Shown in pieces: positions 35,861 to 49,013 of a stretch of DNA of 64,000 nt. Source of the DNA: Liquidambar formosana (taxonomy: Eukaryota; Streptophyta; Magnoliopsida; Saxifragales; Altingiaceae). Made by a program: the position numbers and the translations under genes. Numbering within the stretch: position 1 is the stretch's first letter; the number at the start of each line of letters is the position of its first letter. Where the stretch lies: assembly GCA_039720395.1 (NCBI GenBank), contig CM077828.1, positions 22,486,717 to 22,550,716 of the forward strand, given 5' to 3'. The notes under the pieces are model-generated. The model was not told where the DNA came from. It made no database searches and was given only the letters and a program-made list of their open reading frames with translations.

Positions 35861-38179
35861 AGGCAAAACCAAACTGCAAAAAATAAATTATGGAAAAAAA
35901 TGTCACTGAAAAGGACAACACCAAAACCCCCCCCCCCCCTCCCCCTCCTCTCTTTCTGAAGCGTTGGTTTAGGTCAAACACAACACTTTCATAAGAGTTT
36001 TTAGGGAAAGAAATATTAGTTAAGACCAGTACCCACAAAAAGAGACATGCTTAATAGCGAAATTTTGTATCTGAAAATCACTAATTGATTGAAAATATAC
36101 CCAGGAGGTGCACACATTGCGCTCATGTAAATCACCTTCTAAAGCCAAGAAAAGCTGGTGTGTACAACAACTCCTAATGCTAATTAAAATTGGGGAAATT
36201 AGTGAAAAGTATATTTTTATAGGACTTATAGAGACATAAGTTTATGTAACAAATTTTTGTAACCATAAGTCCATTTTTAAGTAAAATGAGTTTACTTTTG
36301 TAACCGTGGTAAACGTATAAAGTCAAGTTTACCCTTAAGTGTTATTTTTTGTTTTCAAATTTTAAAATGACATAATTTTTTATCTAGATATCGATTTCTA
36401 ATAAAATTTATATATTTGAAATCTATTCGTTGAGCTTTTCAAAACAAGATCCATGATGAAAATAAAATTATGTATAAAAAAAAAAATAGTAATTACATTG
36501 ATTACATATTTACATGTATCAGTTTTAAAATAAATAAACATGTAACTATTTTAATATGGCTTCAATTTTGTACAATTTCCCATACAAAATTATTAAATTT
36601 ATTAGATGTAACTATTGAATAAGTTAAATTGATGTGTTTCAAAACTAAAAATTTGTAAGATTTAAATATTTTGTGACTAAAGTTCAATCACAATTGACTT
36701 AAAAGTAATTTTTTTCATGTAACTATTTTTCTGTGGGTTCAATACATACTTCAGTTACAAGTAAATGTTTGCCCAGATTTAATTGATTTTTTTTTTTTTT
36801 TTTTTTTTGGGGGGGGGAAAGATTAAGAAAAAGACTCATGATGAATATAAAATTACATACATCAAAATATTAATAAAAAAAAACAGTTATATTGATTATA
36901 TGTAATTTTCTAAGAAGAACCTATTGTTACATAAGACAAAGGGGTAATATCGTCTGAAAATATCTAAGAAGGACCTTTGGTTACATAAGATCTTATGACA
37001 GACTTATGACTACACAAATTTAACTTTATGGACTTGTGACCAAAGCTCCCATTAAAATTTAGCTTATACACAACATGCAAACTTCGGAATCCCTCCAAAC
37101 ACTAACTCCAGAGAGTTAGATTTGCTGGACTTGAGCAGCTGCAGTATAGTTGAATGATGGCCCGATCAAGACCTCATGGCAAAATAGATCAGTGATCAAC
37201 TTGAACATCAATTCTTTGGATTCCGAGACCAGGTTGCCTGGGAGAATTTGCAAGGAATAATAATATGCTTGTTATATTCACTTTGATTACTGCATATAAA
37301 ATGACTGATCAAATAAAGACATCTTACAGAGATAATTTCTCATGGACAACACATATCAAGACTTGTATTCTCCAATGTCCACACTGTGCTCAGGTTTCCC
37401 AGGATTTTAGAATTCTAGAGTTCACACCCAGTAAGGGAATTTTCTCAAGCAATATCAGTTTCTTAATTTTATCAAACATTAACTCCGCCTTCTGATAATT
37501 ATGTATGAAACTAAGCCTAGCAGTGGATGGAATATGGGTCATCATACAATAATAAGAGTTCTTCAAATCACAGAAATACAAATGTTAAGCAAAATTTGCA
37601 TCCCAGAAACACTGGAGCAGCAGTCGAAGGAATATGTGTCACCTACAACAAATTTAGGTGCTCAAGGTGTAAGACCAATTCACACATTTAGTTATAGGTG
37701 AGTTATAAACTAAACAAACACCAAAGGAAAAGGAAAATTTCACCTCTGTTTTAGCTTCACGTGTAAATCAGCCTCAAACCTTGAGCACCTTAAACCAATT
37801 CCGTGCCTCTTGGATCCACACATTAAACAGCCCAAGAAAAGAGAGAAAGAGAGAATGGAACTCTATTTATTTATTTATTTTTTAAAGAACAAAACCAAAA
37901 AAACTTAAAGGGCCATTTTTGGATAAATAATTAGAAGCTAACCAATATTTATTAAAATAGCATTTAAGACCCATTTTAAAGAGGGGGGGGGGGGGGTAAT
38001 TGCAGACCGTATGCAATCCATGTCCATGTCATATTTCGTCTGTAGAATCAATTTTCTATTTAATTTTAGATACTTCCTAGACATATTTGGAACAAATCTG
38101 GCCGTATCCAAGTCCATACTGGTATTTGATACGGATGGCATACTGATACTTGGGGGTGGGGGAGTTACGTGCTTTACCG
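35861..38179. other. Intergenic DNA, nothing recognised
   Basis: It has a C-run (about 35929-35939), T- and G-runs near 36789-36817, and a G-run (37983-37996). A weak possibility of inverted ends near 36190 and 37050 was not convincing. No gene supported. Confidence 0.45.
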
Positions 38180-38755
38180 AATCTCTACTAGATTGCCACC
38201 ACTAGTCCACTACTACTACCACCACCACTTCCAATACCATGCTACTGCCTACAACCTTGATTGTTTTAGTGCCACTAAGCCACTGCTGCCGCCACCACAA
38301 AACTTACTACCATTGCGCCATCCAACCACACCATTACCATACTAATGACCAACACCACCAACAGCACATCATTACTGTTTTCATCACCACATCATCTCCA
38401 CGACCACCTTCTATACCTCCACTTCCACCTCACTCCTACCCATACACCACCACCATCACCACCACCTCGCAGCACCACCTCCCTCCACAATGTCATGACC
38501 ATTTTTGCCATCTTTAATATTAACGCCACCACCCATATATCACCCATATATAAGGCTTCATAGTTGCACCCACCACCTCCACCTCTATTTCCACCTCAGC
38601 TCACCTCCACCACACCACAATTTCTAGCGTCATCACCATCAAATATATCTACCACATACAACCAACAGCCCCACCAATCACAACAACACCACCTTCACTT
38701 CACACCACTTTTACCATTATCAATCCCTCCACCCACCACTTTCTGGAATTGATAT
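38180..38755. repeat. CAC/ACC-rich low-complexity tract
   Basis: The plus strand is strongly enriched in CAC, ACC and CCA triplets for about 570 bases. Apparent Pro/His/Thr-rich frames occur in all three forward phases, which shows that composition, not selection on a protein, creates them. Confidence 0.7.
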
Positions 38756-39544
38756 CAGGATCTTCAAAAGAAGACATGAAAAGTCAAACTAACAAAATTT
38801 CCAATTCCTCGACTTGATGAGTCTAAAGAGTTGAAAAACCTCAAAATTTAACAGTGCAAAGAAAAGAGCAGGACCCTATCAAATAATTTTATTTATCAAG
38901 AACAGTAATAATGAAGTTACATTACAACAGGTAAAAATACTATATTATGTACCCCTAGTTGCAACATAGCCCCTTTATTCAAAACTAAACAAAAAACTCC
39001 CCTAATCTATCAATGAGTGACATGTTGGGCCACTCCATCCATTAGTCATTAGTGGAAATGACGGTAGAGCATCATGCGACTAGCACGTAATGCTTTATAA
39101 TCACTTTAATGACAAAAAGATAAAATTAAAAAAAAATTACATCTGCTTTAACTAATATGTAACGAATTCTCTCTCTCTCTCTCTCTCATTGATTTAGGCT
39201 ACTCCTCATAAACCCTTTACCCCAAATAGCTCAAAGCCCTCTAATCCTTCAAAATCCCCACCTCCAAAGATCCTTGATCTCAATTGCCAGTCCTCCACAA
39301 TGCCACTCTCTGTGACTCCTCGAAGCCCTTTCACTACCTTCTTTCCCTTCACCTCCTCACCTGCTCTACTCTGACAACATCACATTATCCATGCCAGATT
39401 GCCAGCCCTCAAAGCCCTCACCACTTTCCAAGATCTTCAGTTCAACAACAGCCCCATCTCACCCATCCATTTCCACTTTGAACTGATCTCCTCCCCCTGT
39501 CATCTGTATAAACAACCTCCACGAACTGTCTTTTCCTTTTCTTT

Positions 39545-40066
39545 TTCAATTTTTTTTTTTTTTTTTTTGGATAACGAGGAAGACCTTTGGGCAAACCCCG
39601 AACCCATATAAGACCCACAACCCTTATGCACATTTGGTATGCCAGATTAAAAAGTTGGATAGGATAGAATTGTTGGATAAAGGAGAAATCTTTGGTTGCT
39701 TTGTTTGAAATGGGGAAGATGGTCTCCTGAAGATTTTTTTTTTTTTTTTTAATCCCCGTATTTATTTTCAATGGGATAGTATCCTAGTATAAAAATATTT
39801 CACCTCCCTCGCGGGTTTATTATGGAGGACATAACCATCCTATGGATAGTATATCCTGTGTTTGAAAAGAGCACCCAACATAGGAAAATGATATGTTTAT
39901 CCATCCAGCCTACCAAACATCGCTTTATGGATCGGGAAAGTCCAAAGCCTATAAGAACCATGAAAGATTGTGTGAGTAGCCCCAAGGGTTTTAGCAAGAG
40001 TCGAACTCAGGATGTCCGCTTCTTGAAGCATGATCCCTTGCAAACTGAGCTACCCTTGGGTTTCCA
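39545..40066 (-). mobile_element. tRNA-derived SINE interrupted by a Tourist-like MITE
   Basis: On the minus strand the head contains a box-A-like GGGTAGCTCAGTTTGC (about 40043-40058) and a box-B-like GAGTTCGACTC (about 39998-40008). The T-run on the plus strand at 39551-39568 would be its A tail. The MITE at 39627-39924 splits the body; joining the flanks at TTA gives a continuous ~220-bp SINE. Similar words TCCACGAACTGTCTT (near 39518) and TCCACAAACTCTT (near 40063) may be a decayed target duplication. Confidence 0.5.
39627..39924. mobile_element. Tourist-like (PIF/Harbinger) MITE with TTA duplication
   Basis: The ends TGCACATTTGGTATGCCAGAT and (right, reversed) AGCGATGTTTGGTAGGCTGGAT are imperfect inverted repeats. 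TTA occurs immediately before (39624-39626) and after (39925-39927). A T-run at about 39735-39751 is internal. No transposase. Confidence 0.55.
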
Positions 40067-40108
40067 CAAACTCTTGGTAATTGAGAGGCATAGTAGATGT
40101 AGCTATGA

Positions 40109-40142
<34 letters not shown>

Positions 40143-40559
40143 TCACCATCTCTTCCATCTTCTTTGCCTTCTCTTATCCAGCATAACCACCTTCATCTTC
40201 TTTGTCTCCAAGTGCCAACACTACCATTTCACAGACACACCACCAACCGAAGCCCGTACCCACTATTCGTAGAAAAATTACCAACACTTCCATTGAGAAC
40301 TCCAACAATGTCGATAGCCCCTAAGGTCTCGGAGATTTCTACATGTTTCTCTTCTTCCCTAGCAACAACAGGGCAAGTCAATAGAAATTTAATGGTAGGA
40401 AGTTAGAGATCATGTTGATGTGGAGTTTCAAAGGACTTGATGAGCATGACAAGGTTTATAAGGGATTCATGGGGAAGGAAAGGGGCAATAGAAGTGGTGG
40501 TGGGGTAAGGTTTAGTTAGGGTTTTGAGAATCTTTGGGTGTAAGTGAGTCTTTCTCTTA
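40067..40559. other. Intergenic DNA with long T-run
   Basis: A T-run spans 40115-40141. The frame across 39822-40406 is not supported: it crosses the MITE, the SINE and the T-run. Confidence 0.5.
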
Positions 40560-40937
40560 GCCCTTGTTTGGTAGAGAGGAAAAGTGGGAGGAAGGAAACG
40601 GGGAGGGAAGGAGACATTTTCCTCCGTTGGGTTAGGAAGGAAAGGTAGAAGGATGACCTTTCTTTCTAGCCCACCAAAATCTTTCCTCCCAAAAGTGCAA
40701 GGAAAAGTGGAAGGAAATGTGGAGTATTAGTTGGTGTGACAAAAATACCTTTCTAACATAATTATTTATTTCTCGTTATGAGGGTAGAATGGTAAAATAA
40801 GTAATTATTCCTTTCCATCCTCTCCCTCCTACTAAACAAGAAGGAAGGAAAGAAAGTTTCTTTTACCTAGGGATGAAAACTCTATCCCTCCCCTTTTCTT
40901 TCCTTCCACTTTTCCATCCTTCCTACCAAGCAGAGCA
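40560..40937. mobile_element. Tourist-like (PIF/Harbinger) MITE with TTA duplication
   Basis: The left end GCCCTTGTTTGGTAGAGAGG and right end CCTTCCTACCAAGCAGAGCA form inverted termini, with long purine-rich/pyrimidine-rich arms (GGAAAAGTGGGAGGAAGG against CTTCCACTTTTCC). TTA flanks both sides (40557-40559 and 40938-40940). The 378-bp body is non-coding. Confidence 0.75.
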
Positions 40938-41692
40938 TTAGTGAGCAAATGGAGTGGAAATAGAAGATAAGGCTATTGGTTTTCTTCGAATGATGGTGGT
41001 TTTAGTAGGTATGAGGAAGGTGGTGATAGTGAAATTTATAGGTTAAGTATAAATGAAGAGGGTTTTTTTTGTTTTTTCATAAATATAATGCAATCACTTT
41101 TTAATAAACTTGGAAAACCTTATTTATTCAGAAAACTGGTCATTTAATTTATTCCATTAATTGTGTACCCCCACGATAGATCATGGGTTATTTGTTCATC
41201 TTTGAAATAAGAGAGGGGGGGTTAATGTTACATCCAGGGGTATAATATAGTGAGTTTTCTATAATTTATCCTAATAATAAGATTACATTCCAAACCTACA
41301 CAATATTAATTTCGTTCCACAAGATGATATTTGAACTTGTCTCCCACCTCTTCTTAAATGAAACACCTTAGCTTCTATTAAATTACCACTTGATTTCAAA
41401 AGTTTAATTTGTTAGGGAATGAGCCAACAATGTATATTAGTCTAACACCCCCATCAAGGGTAGGCCCCCAATTGCATGTGGAGAGACTGATAGATAGACA
41501 ACCAATATACAAACTAATAAACTAATGGGGGAACAAACAAAGGGTGGTAACAAGACTTGAACACAACAGCTTTCAAACACCATAACTCGGACACCATTTT
41601 TTTATTTTTTTATTATGGGAAAACCATCCCATGGTAGGGCCTTTTGGACCCACCCATGGAACCTAAACCCCCGGGGAGACTAGCACAACCAA
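40938..41692. other. Intergenic DNA, nothing recognised
   Basis: No gene, RNA or clear repeat border was seen. Confidence 0.4.
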
Positions 41693-42708
41693 GGTCTTAA
41701 ATATCCATATTGATGGATATATGGATAGTCCAAAAATACAGATATATCAATAGATATATCGGAAATATCGATATCGACTTACAGATATGACGGATATTAT
41801 TAGTTAAACACGGATATTTTCATTGAAACTCTAGAAAACATTGATTTAGACTCAAATACACAATTAAGAATCAAAAGATTGCAATTTAAACGGTACTTAA
41901 GACTATTACCTATTGTGTAGGGTATAAAAAATGTATTGTGTTGAGAAAATAAAAATTAAAAATTTACGCAAACTCAACATCTAAATGTCAATTATCATTA
42001 AAGAGTTAAGATATATATAAAACACCATTAGATCAAAGGCCATTGACTTGAAATTATATCTTAAAATATGTGAAAAGGTTAAACATAGTTTAGAAAAAAA
42101 TAATAATAATTATAACTACAAAAAAAACATAAAAAATAAGTAGGGGTCTTTTTGAAAAGGTTACAAAGATAGAGGTAGCATTTGCAAAAATATGTAAAAA
42201 GTGGGCCTTTTATTATTATTTTTTTTAAAAAAAAAGGAAGAAGAAAGAAAACATTTATTTATTCTTTTAAAAGCTGTTTATAAAGTGATAAATCACTTAT
42301 TTGTTACGTGAGGCCTGGACAAAAGAGAAGGAGCAAAGGGCTCAACACAGAAGCTAAAGGAAGCTTCCATAAAGATTTGGCAGAGAAGACGGCAATGACA
42401 CCAACGAGAATGGTGGCAACAACTTGTTCCAAGGTATGTTAAGTGTCTTCTTCTTCTTCTTCTTCGGAAACAGCTTCTTCTTCTTTTCTTCTCCAGCCCA
42501 AAGCACTAACAAGCATTTATCGTACACATATCGCCGATATGTATCGATATATCGATACATATCGACGATATGTATACGATAAATCCATGATTTTGTCGAT
42601 ATATCTAGATTTTATCGATTTTTTTGCTAAAAAGATATAACATGGGAATTTCATATCGGAAGGCACCAATATGCCGATATATCGGCGATATTATAGATAT
42701 TTAAGACC
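41693..42708. mobile_element. Transposon-like unit with GGTCTTAAATATC termini
   Basis: It starts GGTCTTAAATATCCATA and ends TATAGATATTTAAGACC, a 17-bp inverted terminus with one mismatch. Both terminal regions are filled with short CGATATATCG-type palindromes (about 41700-41800 and 42520-42690). The ~1-kb interior has no transposase. No exact target duplication was found, so the superfamily is open. Confidence 0.5.
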
Positions 42709-44220
42709 GTGAGCGCAGCAACCCACCGCCAAAACAAATAACAATAATAATAATAACAAAATAAATTAAATAAAAAAAAAAAAAAATTTTAAAAAAATGC
42801 CTCATGAAATAATTTAATAAATTTGTTGAAGTGATCTTGCTCTACAAACCATCCCACACCCCTCGGAAAAAAAAGTATGGCTTTAAAAGTAATGGTAGTT
42901 CTTTGTCCCATTAATCTTATATAACACCTTTCAATTACTTAGGTGAAATTTGATGCAGCTATTAGAGCTCATGGAAGCCAATTTCAAAACTAAAAGCCTA
43001 TTCTAAAATTAAGTGGGACATTTAGTAATGACATCAAAATTCATTTTCTCAAGACACGATTTTCTAGAAAACTCATTTTGAAAAAGCTACTGAGGTTGTT
43101 TTGAAATTGCACTAGCAGGAAGCAACCCACCCACTTAAAAGAATAACAGCGTTTAGACATGTCATTTTTCCATTGACATGAATACCCCTTATGTCAAAAT
43201 TTGGGAACCCTAACGGTGAAAAATTCATGGGCTCGTGATCAATGGAGTGAATGTTGTTAATGGGGTGAAGAGTTAGGTTTAAAGTGGCAATTATGGTGGT
43301 CATCAGGGGGAGCAATGATGCAAAAGGAGGGACCATGGCTAGAGCATATTATTAGAAGTTTGGAACCAGCTATGGTAGTCAAGATGGCAATCTTAACTAA
43401 GGCGACCATGGACGAAGGTCATCAGGAGCTTTTGACAATGCTTTGTTGAAGAGTTTAGAACACAACAACATGTGTGTGTGCATGCGTGCATGCGCACGCG
43501 CGTGTGTATGTGTGTGTGTGAGAAAGATAGAGAGAGAGAGAGAGAAAGAGAGACGTCCAAATTAACTAATCATTTGGCAAAAAATTGCAGCTGTTCATGG
43601 TGCCTCAAAGTGTTATTGAAAAAGTAGTATCACGGTGAAACGATGACACATGTAATTACAAAAATAGAAAACAAGTTTAACTTTTCCATTCACCAAATGA
43701 CATTTTCTTGGCAGTGCTTCTATAGGAACCACTTCTCCACATAAGAATTCCCAGGGTAGGAAGCTTTGCCAAATGCAACATAGACTAACACAAATTTAGC
43801 TTTATAAGAACCTCCAAGATGCAAACAGCAAATCCAAATGAACCACTCTACATGAAAGATATGATGAAAATTCCAACAACTTTAAAACCCATCTAACAGT
43901 AAGTGAAAATTCTTAAACAAATTCGAGTTACAAAAATATAAAATATCTAAGATTAGAATAAAACCACTCCCACATCAAGTGAAAAATTCTTAGGAAAATT
44001 TGAGTTTAAAGTTTAAACCATTTATAATTTGTGAGTGGAAAGTAAGAATATATTTAAAAATTCTAAATTAACAAGTAATGTCCCAAAAGAAAAAGGGGTT
44101 TCATCACAAAACAAATGTGAAACCAAGCATATGACATTTCTCATTAAAATTATACTAATAAGCCCATAACTACCACCCAATCAATAAGCCAACGCATCTG
44201 TCATAAGCATAAACAAGCTG
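42709..44220. other. Intergenic DNA with microsatellites
   Basis: A GT/GC-alternating tract with a following GA run lies at about 43468-43553. No supported gene. Confidence 0.5.
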
Positions 44221-44225
44221 AAATG
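44221..44225. repeat. Target-site duplication of the copia element, left
   Basis: AAATG, identical to 52796-52800 after the 3' LTR. Confidence 0.9.
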
Positions 44226-44631
44226 TGTTAGGTAGAAGTGTGTGGAGTCCAGTCCACATGTTCTCACTGCCTTTTTGACTCTCTTCTCTTCTTCTTGATT
44301 CTTGTTGTTAGGCTGCCTAATGTTAGGCACCTGTTTGTTAGACACAATTAGGCCTTGACCTATAACAAGAATGGATGGCTTCCCCTATAAATAGGTGAAG
44401 CACTCCTCCTGCTTTGTATCCCAGTATCACTATCAATCAATCTGTGTATAGTGAACAAGTTGAGTGGGAGAACAACCTAAGTGAGTTGAGAAAGTAAGAG
44501 AGTTGTATTTCTTTGATCAATAGTGAAGTCCACTGCCGTGGACGTAGGCAATTGCCGAACCACGTAAATTGATTGTGTCCCTCCTCTGTGTGGCTGTTGT
44601 ATTAGTTGTTTCTCAACCTCTCGGCATAACA
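44226..44631 (+). repeat. 5' LTR of the copia element
   Basis: A 406-bp unit bounded by TG and CA, with a TATA box CTATAAATAG at 44385-44394. The bases right after it (GCTTCCAGATTC) do not resemble the usual initiator-tRNA-Met primer-binding site, so the primer is undetermined. Confidence 0.93.
44385..44394 (+). promoter_or_regulatory. TATA box in the 5' LTR
   Basis: CTATAAATAG; the same motif is conserved in the 3' LTR at 52550-52559. Confidence 0.7.
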
Positions 44632-45191
44632 GCTTCCAGATTCAAGAACAAAGGAGCTGTTCAATTTTTGCCTAGAAATCAAAGTGTCAAAAACTCAGTT
44701 TTGAGCACACCACTGCATAGAGCTCGTTCTCACAATCGTTTTGATAGAAAGAACGACTGAAACGGAGCCCGGACGCACCTGCAATCGTCGGTGTTTCTGT
44801 AGAAAAGTCAACATCGTCTTCTCAGGCGGGTCTCCGGTAAGCGCACTGTTCCAGTGAGAGAATATTCCAGCAAAGGAATATTCCGGTAACTTTCCTGCAA
44901 GGGAATATTCCGGTGAACTTTCCGGCGGGTGAATATTCCAGCAGCATATTCCGGCAACCACCCAATGCCTAGTTAGCGCCACGTCAGAAAAAGAGGATGT
45001 GATCTAGAGGGTCACACTCACGATTCTAGAAAGCGATCTGAACCTTCAGAATTTGCCTTTGTAAGATCTAAGGCATCCGGAGTCCATTTCTAACGATCCA
45101 GTAGTGTATTTTAGCTATTTAGACCGTTCCGGACTCATCTGTACGGTTAGATTCTGCAAATTAGTTCCAGAAAAAGTGTTTATAGGTTCTA

Positions 45192-46165
45192 ATGGTAGCA
45201 GAAGAAGGAAAAGCGCTAGGAATCGAAAAGTTTGATGGCACAGATTTTGGATACTGGCAGATGCAGATTAAAGATTATCTCTATGGGAGGAAATTACATT
45301 TGCCTTTGTCTAGGTCAAAACCAGATAATATGAAAGAAGATGAATGGGCTATTCTTGATAGGCAAGTACTGGCAGTTATACAATTAACTCTATCAAGATC
45401 AGTTACACACAACGTTGTAAATGAGAAGACCATGGTAGGTCTGATGACGGCTTTGTCTGGTATGTATGAAAAGCCTTCAACCAACAACAAGGTGCACCTG
45501 ATGAAGAAGTTCTTCAATCTGAAGATGGCGAAAGGAACTCCTGTGGCACAGCATCTGAATGAGTACAATACAATTGTTAATCAATTGTCCTCTGTTAAAA
45601 TTGATTTTGATGATGAGGTTTGTGCTCTAATTGTTTTGGCATCTTTGCCAAATAGTTGGGAAGCCATGATAATGACGGTGAGTAATTTTGTAGGGAAGGA
45701 TAAACTCAAATATATAGATATTTGAGATTTGATTCTAAGCGAGGAAGTTCGCAGGAGAGATGCTGGTGAAGCCTCAACTTTCGATTTCACTTCAAATCTT
45801 GAATCAAGAGGAAGAGCAGAGGACAAAAGCTCCAATCGGGGCAAGTCAAAATCCAGAAGAGGAGGCAGAAGTAAATCCAGATTCGGAAGACAACCACAAT
45901 GCTAGAATTGTGGCAAGACGAGCCACGTCAAGAAAAATTGTAGAGAGCCATAGAAGAAAAAGGCTAAGAAGGACTCTGCAAATGCTGTGACTGAAGACGT
46001 ACAAGATGCACTGCTTCTTTCAGTCGACAGTCCCATCGACTCTTGGGTCTTGGACTTAGGAGCTTCTTTCCATACCACTGCACATAAAGAAATCATGAAG
46101 AACTATGTGTTATGTGATTTTAGAAAGGTGTATTTGGCTGATGGAGAAGCTTTGGATATTGTGGG
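45192..46165 (+). pseudogene. copia gag and protease N-terminal part, broken
   Basis: The reading frame from ATG 45192 encodes a plant copia Gag: an N-terminal KFDGTDFGYWQ motif and a central KMAKGTPVAQHLNEYNTIV motif. It is interrupted in frame by TGA at 45723 (from CGA), TAG at 45903 (from TGG inside the CCHC zinc knuckle) and TAG at 45951 (from CAG). The protease motif usually written DSGAS reads DLGAS here (C-to-T change), so the catalytic neighbourhood is damaged. The frame is open in the same phase up to the insertion point at 46165. Confidence 0.9.
46161..46165. repeat. Target-site duplication of the nested insertion, left
   Basis: GTGGG, repeated at 49465-49469. Removing one copy plus the insertion restores a continuous copia frame (ALDIVGMGDVH). 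Confidence 0.9.
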
Positions 46166-46319
46166 TGTAATACCCCGAATATTTAATGATTTATTTTACG
46201 TGTATATTCGGTGGAATTGCACACAGGATGATAGTTTAAATATTTTATGTAGAGAATGAAGATGTGGTTGGGAGACATTGCATTAAATTGCTTTGGGTGG
46301 AGAGGAATATGATTAAATT

Positions 46320-46356
<37 letters not shown>

Positions 46357-46360
<4 letters not shown>

Positions 46361-47525
46361 TACCTATAAAAAGATGAATGTAAGAAAAACTTTTGATTGA
46401 CTAATATACCCTTATTTTAATTTTTAAATACACAACTACCCACCCTTCTGCATATATAGGAAATATAGGAATATGGAAACTATAATTCTAAAACACATAC
46501 CTTAATATATTCTAAAACACATACCTTAATATATAAAACACAAATAGGAATTCAAAGGAAACCCTAAATGAAATATTCCATTTAATACTATACATATAAT
46601 CCTAAAACACTTTGACTTCGTATCTCCCTCTTCCTCTCATTCTCTAGCAAACGAGAATAACCTGTTAGAGGCACACCTACTTCCCAGCGCAGTCACAAAC
46701 CAAATATCCACATCATGGAGACGATACCGGATCTCAAGAGGATATTGCGTGAGTGTTTTATACTTTTATTATGTATTTCTTGAAATTTTGTGAGAATTCA
46801 TATAATGCTGAATTTGTTTGTGGTTGGGGGGTGGTTGTTTTCGAGGATTTTGGGTAGATTAGGAAAACCCTTGAATGTGTTTAGATTGTAACGTGGAAAT
46901 TGTTGGAATGGGTCATATATGTATATGATATATGATAATTATTATTATTATTTTGCTTGAATTTGGTTGTTGATAGGAAGAGAGGGGGAAAAAGAAAAAT
47001 GAAAAAAATAAAATGAAAATCTCGATCTCCACTCTCTTTTCAATCTCTAAGTGAATAAAAAAAAAATGTAGATGATGATACCATATAAAAATAAAATTGA
47101 AAATTTTTTTATAGAAAAAGTAAGAAAAACTATATTATGAGGGATCAATTTCACTTATTAAAAAAATAAATTAAATAATATTTAAAAGCATCAAAAATAT
47201 AAAATATAGAAAATAAAATAAAATAATTATGTTTGCTACTTCCCTTTGGAATGCACATCTCAAATTGAAGTAGCAAATTGCCATAGCCCACGTAAGGTAG
47301 CAAAAGACAGATTTGTTACTTTTTTTTTTTTTTTTTTTTTGCTACCTCCTTCAAAGATGCTCTTGTATCACATATCAAATTATATTACATCTATACTACC
47401 TATAAAAGTTTATACTTTAGAAACACTTTTGATTGACCATTACATTCTTATTTTAAATTTTAAATATTTATAAATTTTTTTATTTAAATAATATTCATGT
47501 GCAACGCACGTGTGCCCATATCTAG
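46357..47525 (+). mobile_element. Helitron-like element, longer copy
   Basis: It starts near 46357 with ATACTACCTATAAAAAGATGAA, right after a (TA)n tract that obscures the exact 5' base, and ends at the shared 3' terminus 47522-47525 (CTAG) followed by T. The first ~220 bases closely match the arms at 16642-16906 and the 53000 element. A leader-like section (about 46610-46760) ends in a donor-like GCGTGAGTG. There is no Rep/helicase. Since a second full 5' terminus occurs at 47390, this could be a 3'-truncated copy with a small element inserted at its end. Confidence 0.5.
47390..47525 (+). mobile_element. 136-bp mini Helitron-like element
   Basis: It begins TCTATACTACCTATAAAAG after an A and ends ATCTAG before a T, as expected for Helitron insertion between A and T. 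About 11 bases before the end, ATGTGCAACGCACGT forms a short hairpin with an AAC loop (47506-47519). It is non-coding and very small. Confidence 0.65.
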
Positions 47526-48965
47526 TATATATAAGTGGAGGAAAGAAAAGTCAATAGAAGAAAAGAAATGGAATAATAAAAAAAAAAGGAAAGAAGATTG
47601 CTTTCGGTGGAAAGAAGAAAAAGAGAAGAAAAGAAAGGAGATAAGGACGGGAGGATGGGGAAAGAAGAAATAAAGAAAGAAGGAGAGAAGAAATAAAAAG
47701 AGAAGGAAAGAGAAGAAGAGAGGAGAGAGAGAGAAAGGCAGAGAGGAAACCGAGAGAGGCAGAGGGCGAACGGATACTTGCAGGAGGTGGGAGCTCCAAT
47801 CCCACATCTGCGAGTATGGATTTTGTATTTCTTGAGTAGATTTACGCGTCTATAGTTGCGGTTTTTCATTTTATTCACTCATTTTTGAGGTAGGGAGTTT
47901 AATTCTTGTACAGTGAATAATGAGTATTTTGATCCGTATATTTAATGGTGATATTATTTGATGTCATGGATTATGATGGTTGATTTTATTGAAAGTTGGA
48001 TTATATTTGAGATTTATGATTTGGAGTTCGTATTATTTGGCCTATATGTATTATTTTGAATACAAATGCATGTACTGTGTGTGAGAATATTTGAAACATT
48101 ATTTATTGTATAGGAATTGGATTTCCTATTGGGCTGTTGTTGCTCACCTCAATATATTTTCAGGTGATCATTGTTAGAAGCATGTAATAAAATTGAGATC
48201 AAGATTTTGAGAAGTTATCGCGTACATTTATTTTTATTTAAAGCTGATGTAATTTTATTCATTTGGTTGGCCAATGTATATTGATTATGATTTTTGGGTT
48301 GACCATTGCTAGCCGCAGTTGCGCAATACTCTGTATTTTCAAATGGAATTTATTTTTGAAAATGTTTATTTGTACGGAACTCATAAAAATTGTACGTGTT
48401 TACTGTGTATAATTTTTGGGGCGTTACAAAATCAATCATCATAATCCATGATATTAAATAATATCACCATCAAATATACGAATCAAAATACTCATCATTC
48501 ACTATACAAAAACTAAACCCCCTACCTCAAAAATGAGTGAATAAAATGAAATACCACAACTGTAGACGCGTAAATAAGCTCAAAAATATAAGATTCATAA
48601 TGATACATGACGGATTGGAGCTCCTATACTCCGATCAGAGACTGTCCACCCTCTGCCACTCTCTCGGCTTCCTCCCTGCCTTTCTTTCTTTCTCTCCTTT
48701 CTTCTTCTCTATTTATTTATTTCTCTCCTTCTCTCTTTCTCCCTTCTTTCTCACGTCCCTATCTCCTTTTCTCTCTCTTCCTTATCTTTTTTTTCTTTTC
48801 TTTCTTCTCTTCTCACCTAATGCCACTTTTTCTTCCTTTTTTTTTCTTTCCTTCTTTTGACTTTTCTTCTTTCCACCGAAAACAATCTTCTTTCTTTTTT
48901 TCTTTTTTTTTTTCCTTTTCTATTCTATTTCTTTTCTTCTTTTGTCTTTTCTTTCCTCCACCGGT

Positions 48966-49013
<48 letters not shown>

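Noticed and set aside
36190..37060. Possible long MITE with inverted ends
   Set aside because: The proposed ends match too poorly by eye and no target duplication was found.
38239..38752. Pro/His/Thr-rich frames
   Set aside because: All forward phases are open because of CAC/ACC low complexity; no start context, domain or splice pattern.
39822..40406. A 194-codon frame
   Set aside because: It crosses MITE, SINE and a long T-run; no protein similarity visible.
44632..44660. Primer-binding site of the copia element
   Set aside because: The sequence after the 5' LTR does not match the usual initiator-tRNA-Met complement, so no site was assigned.
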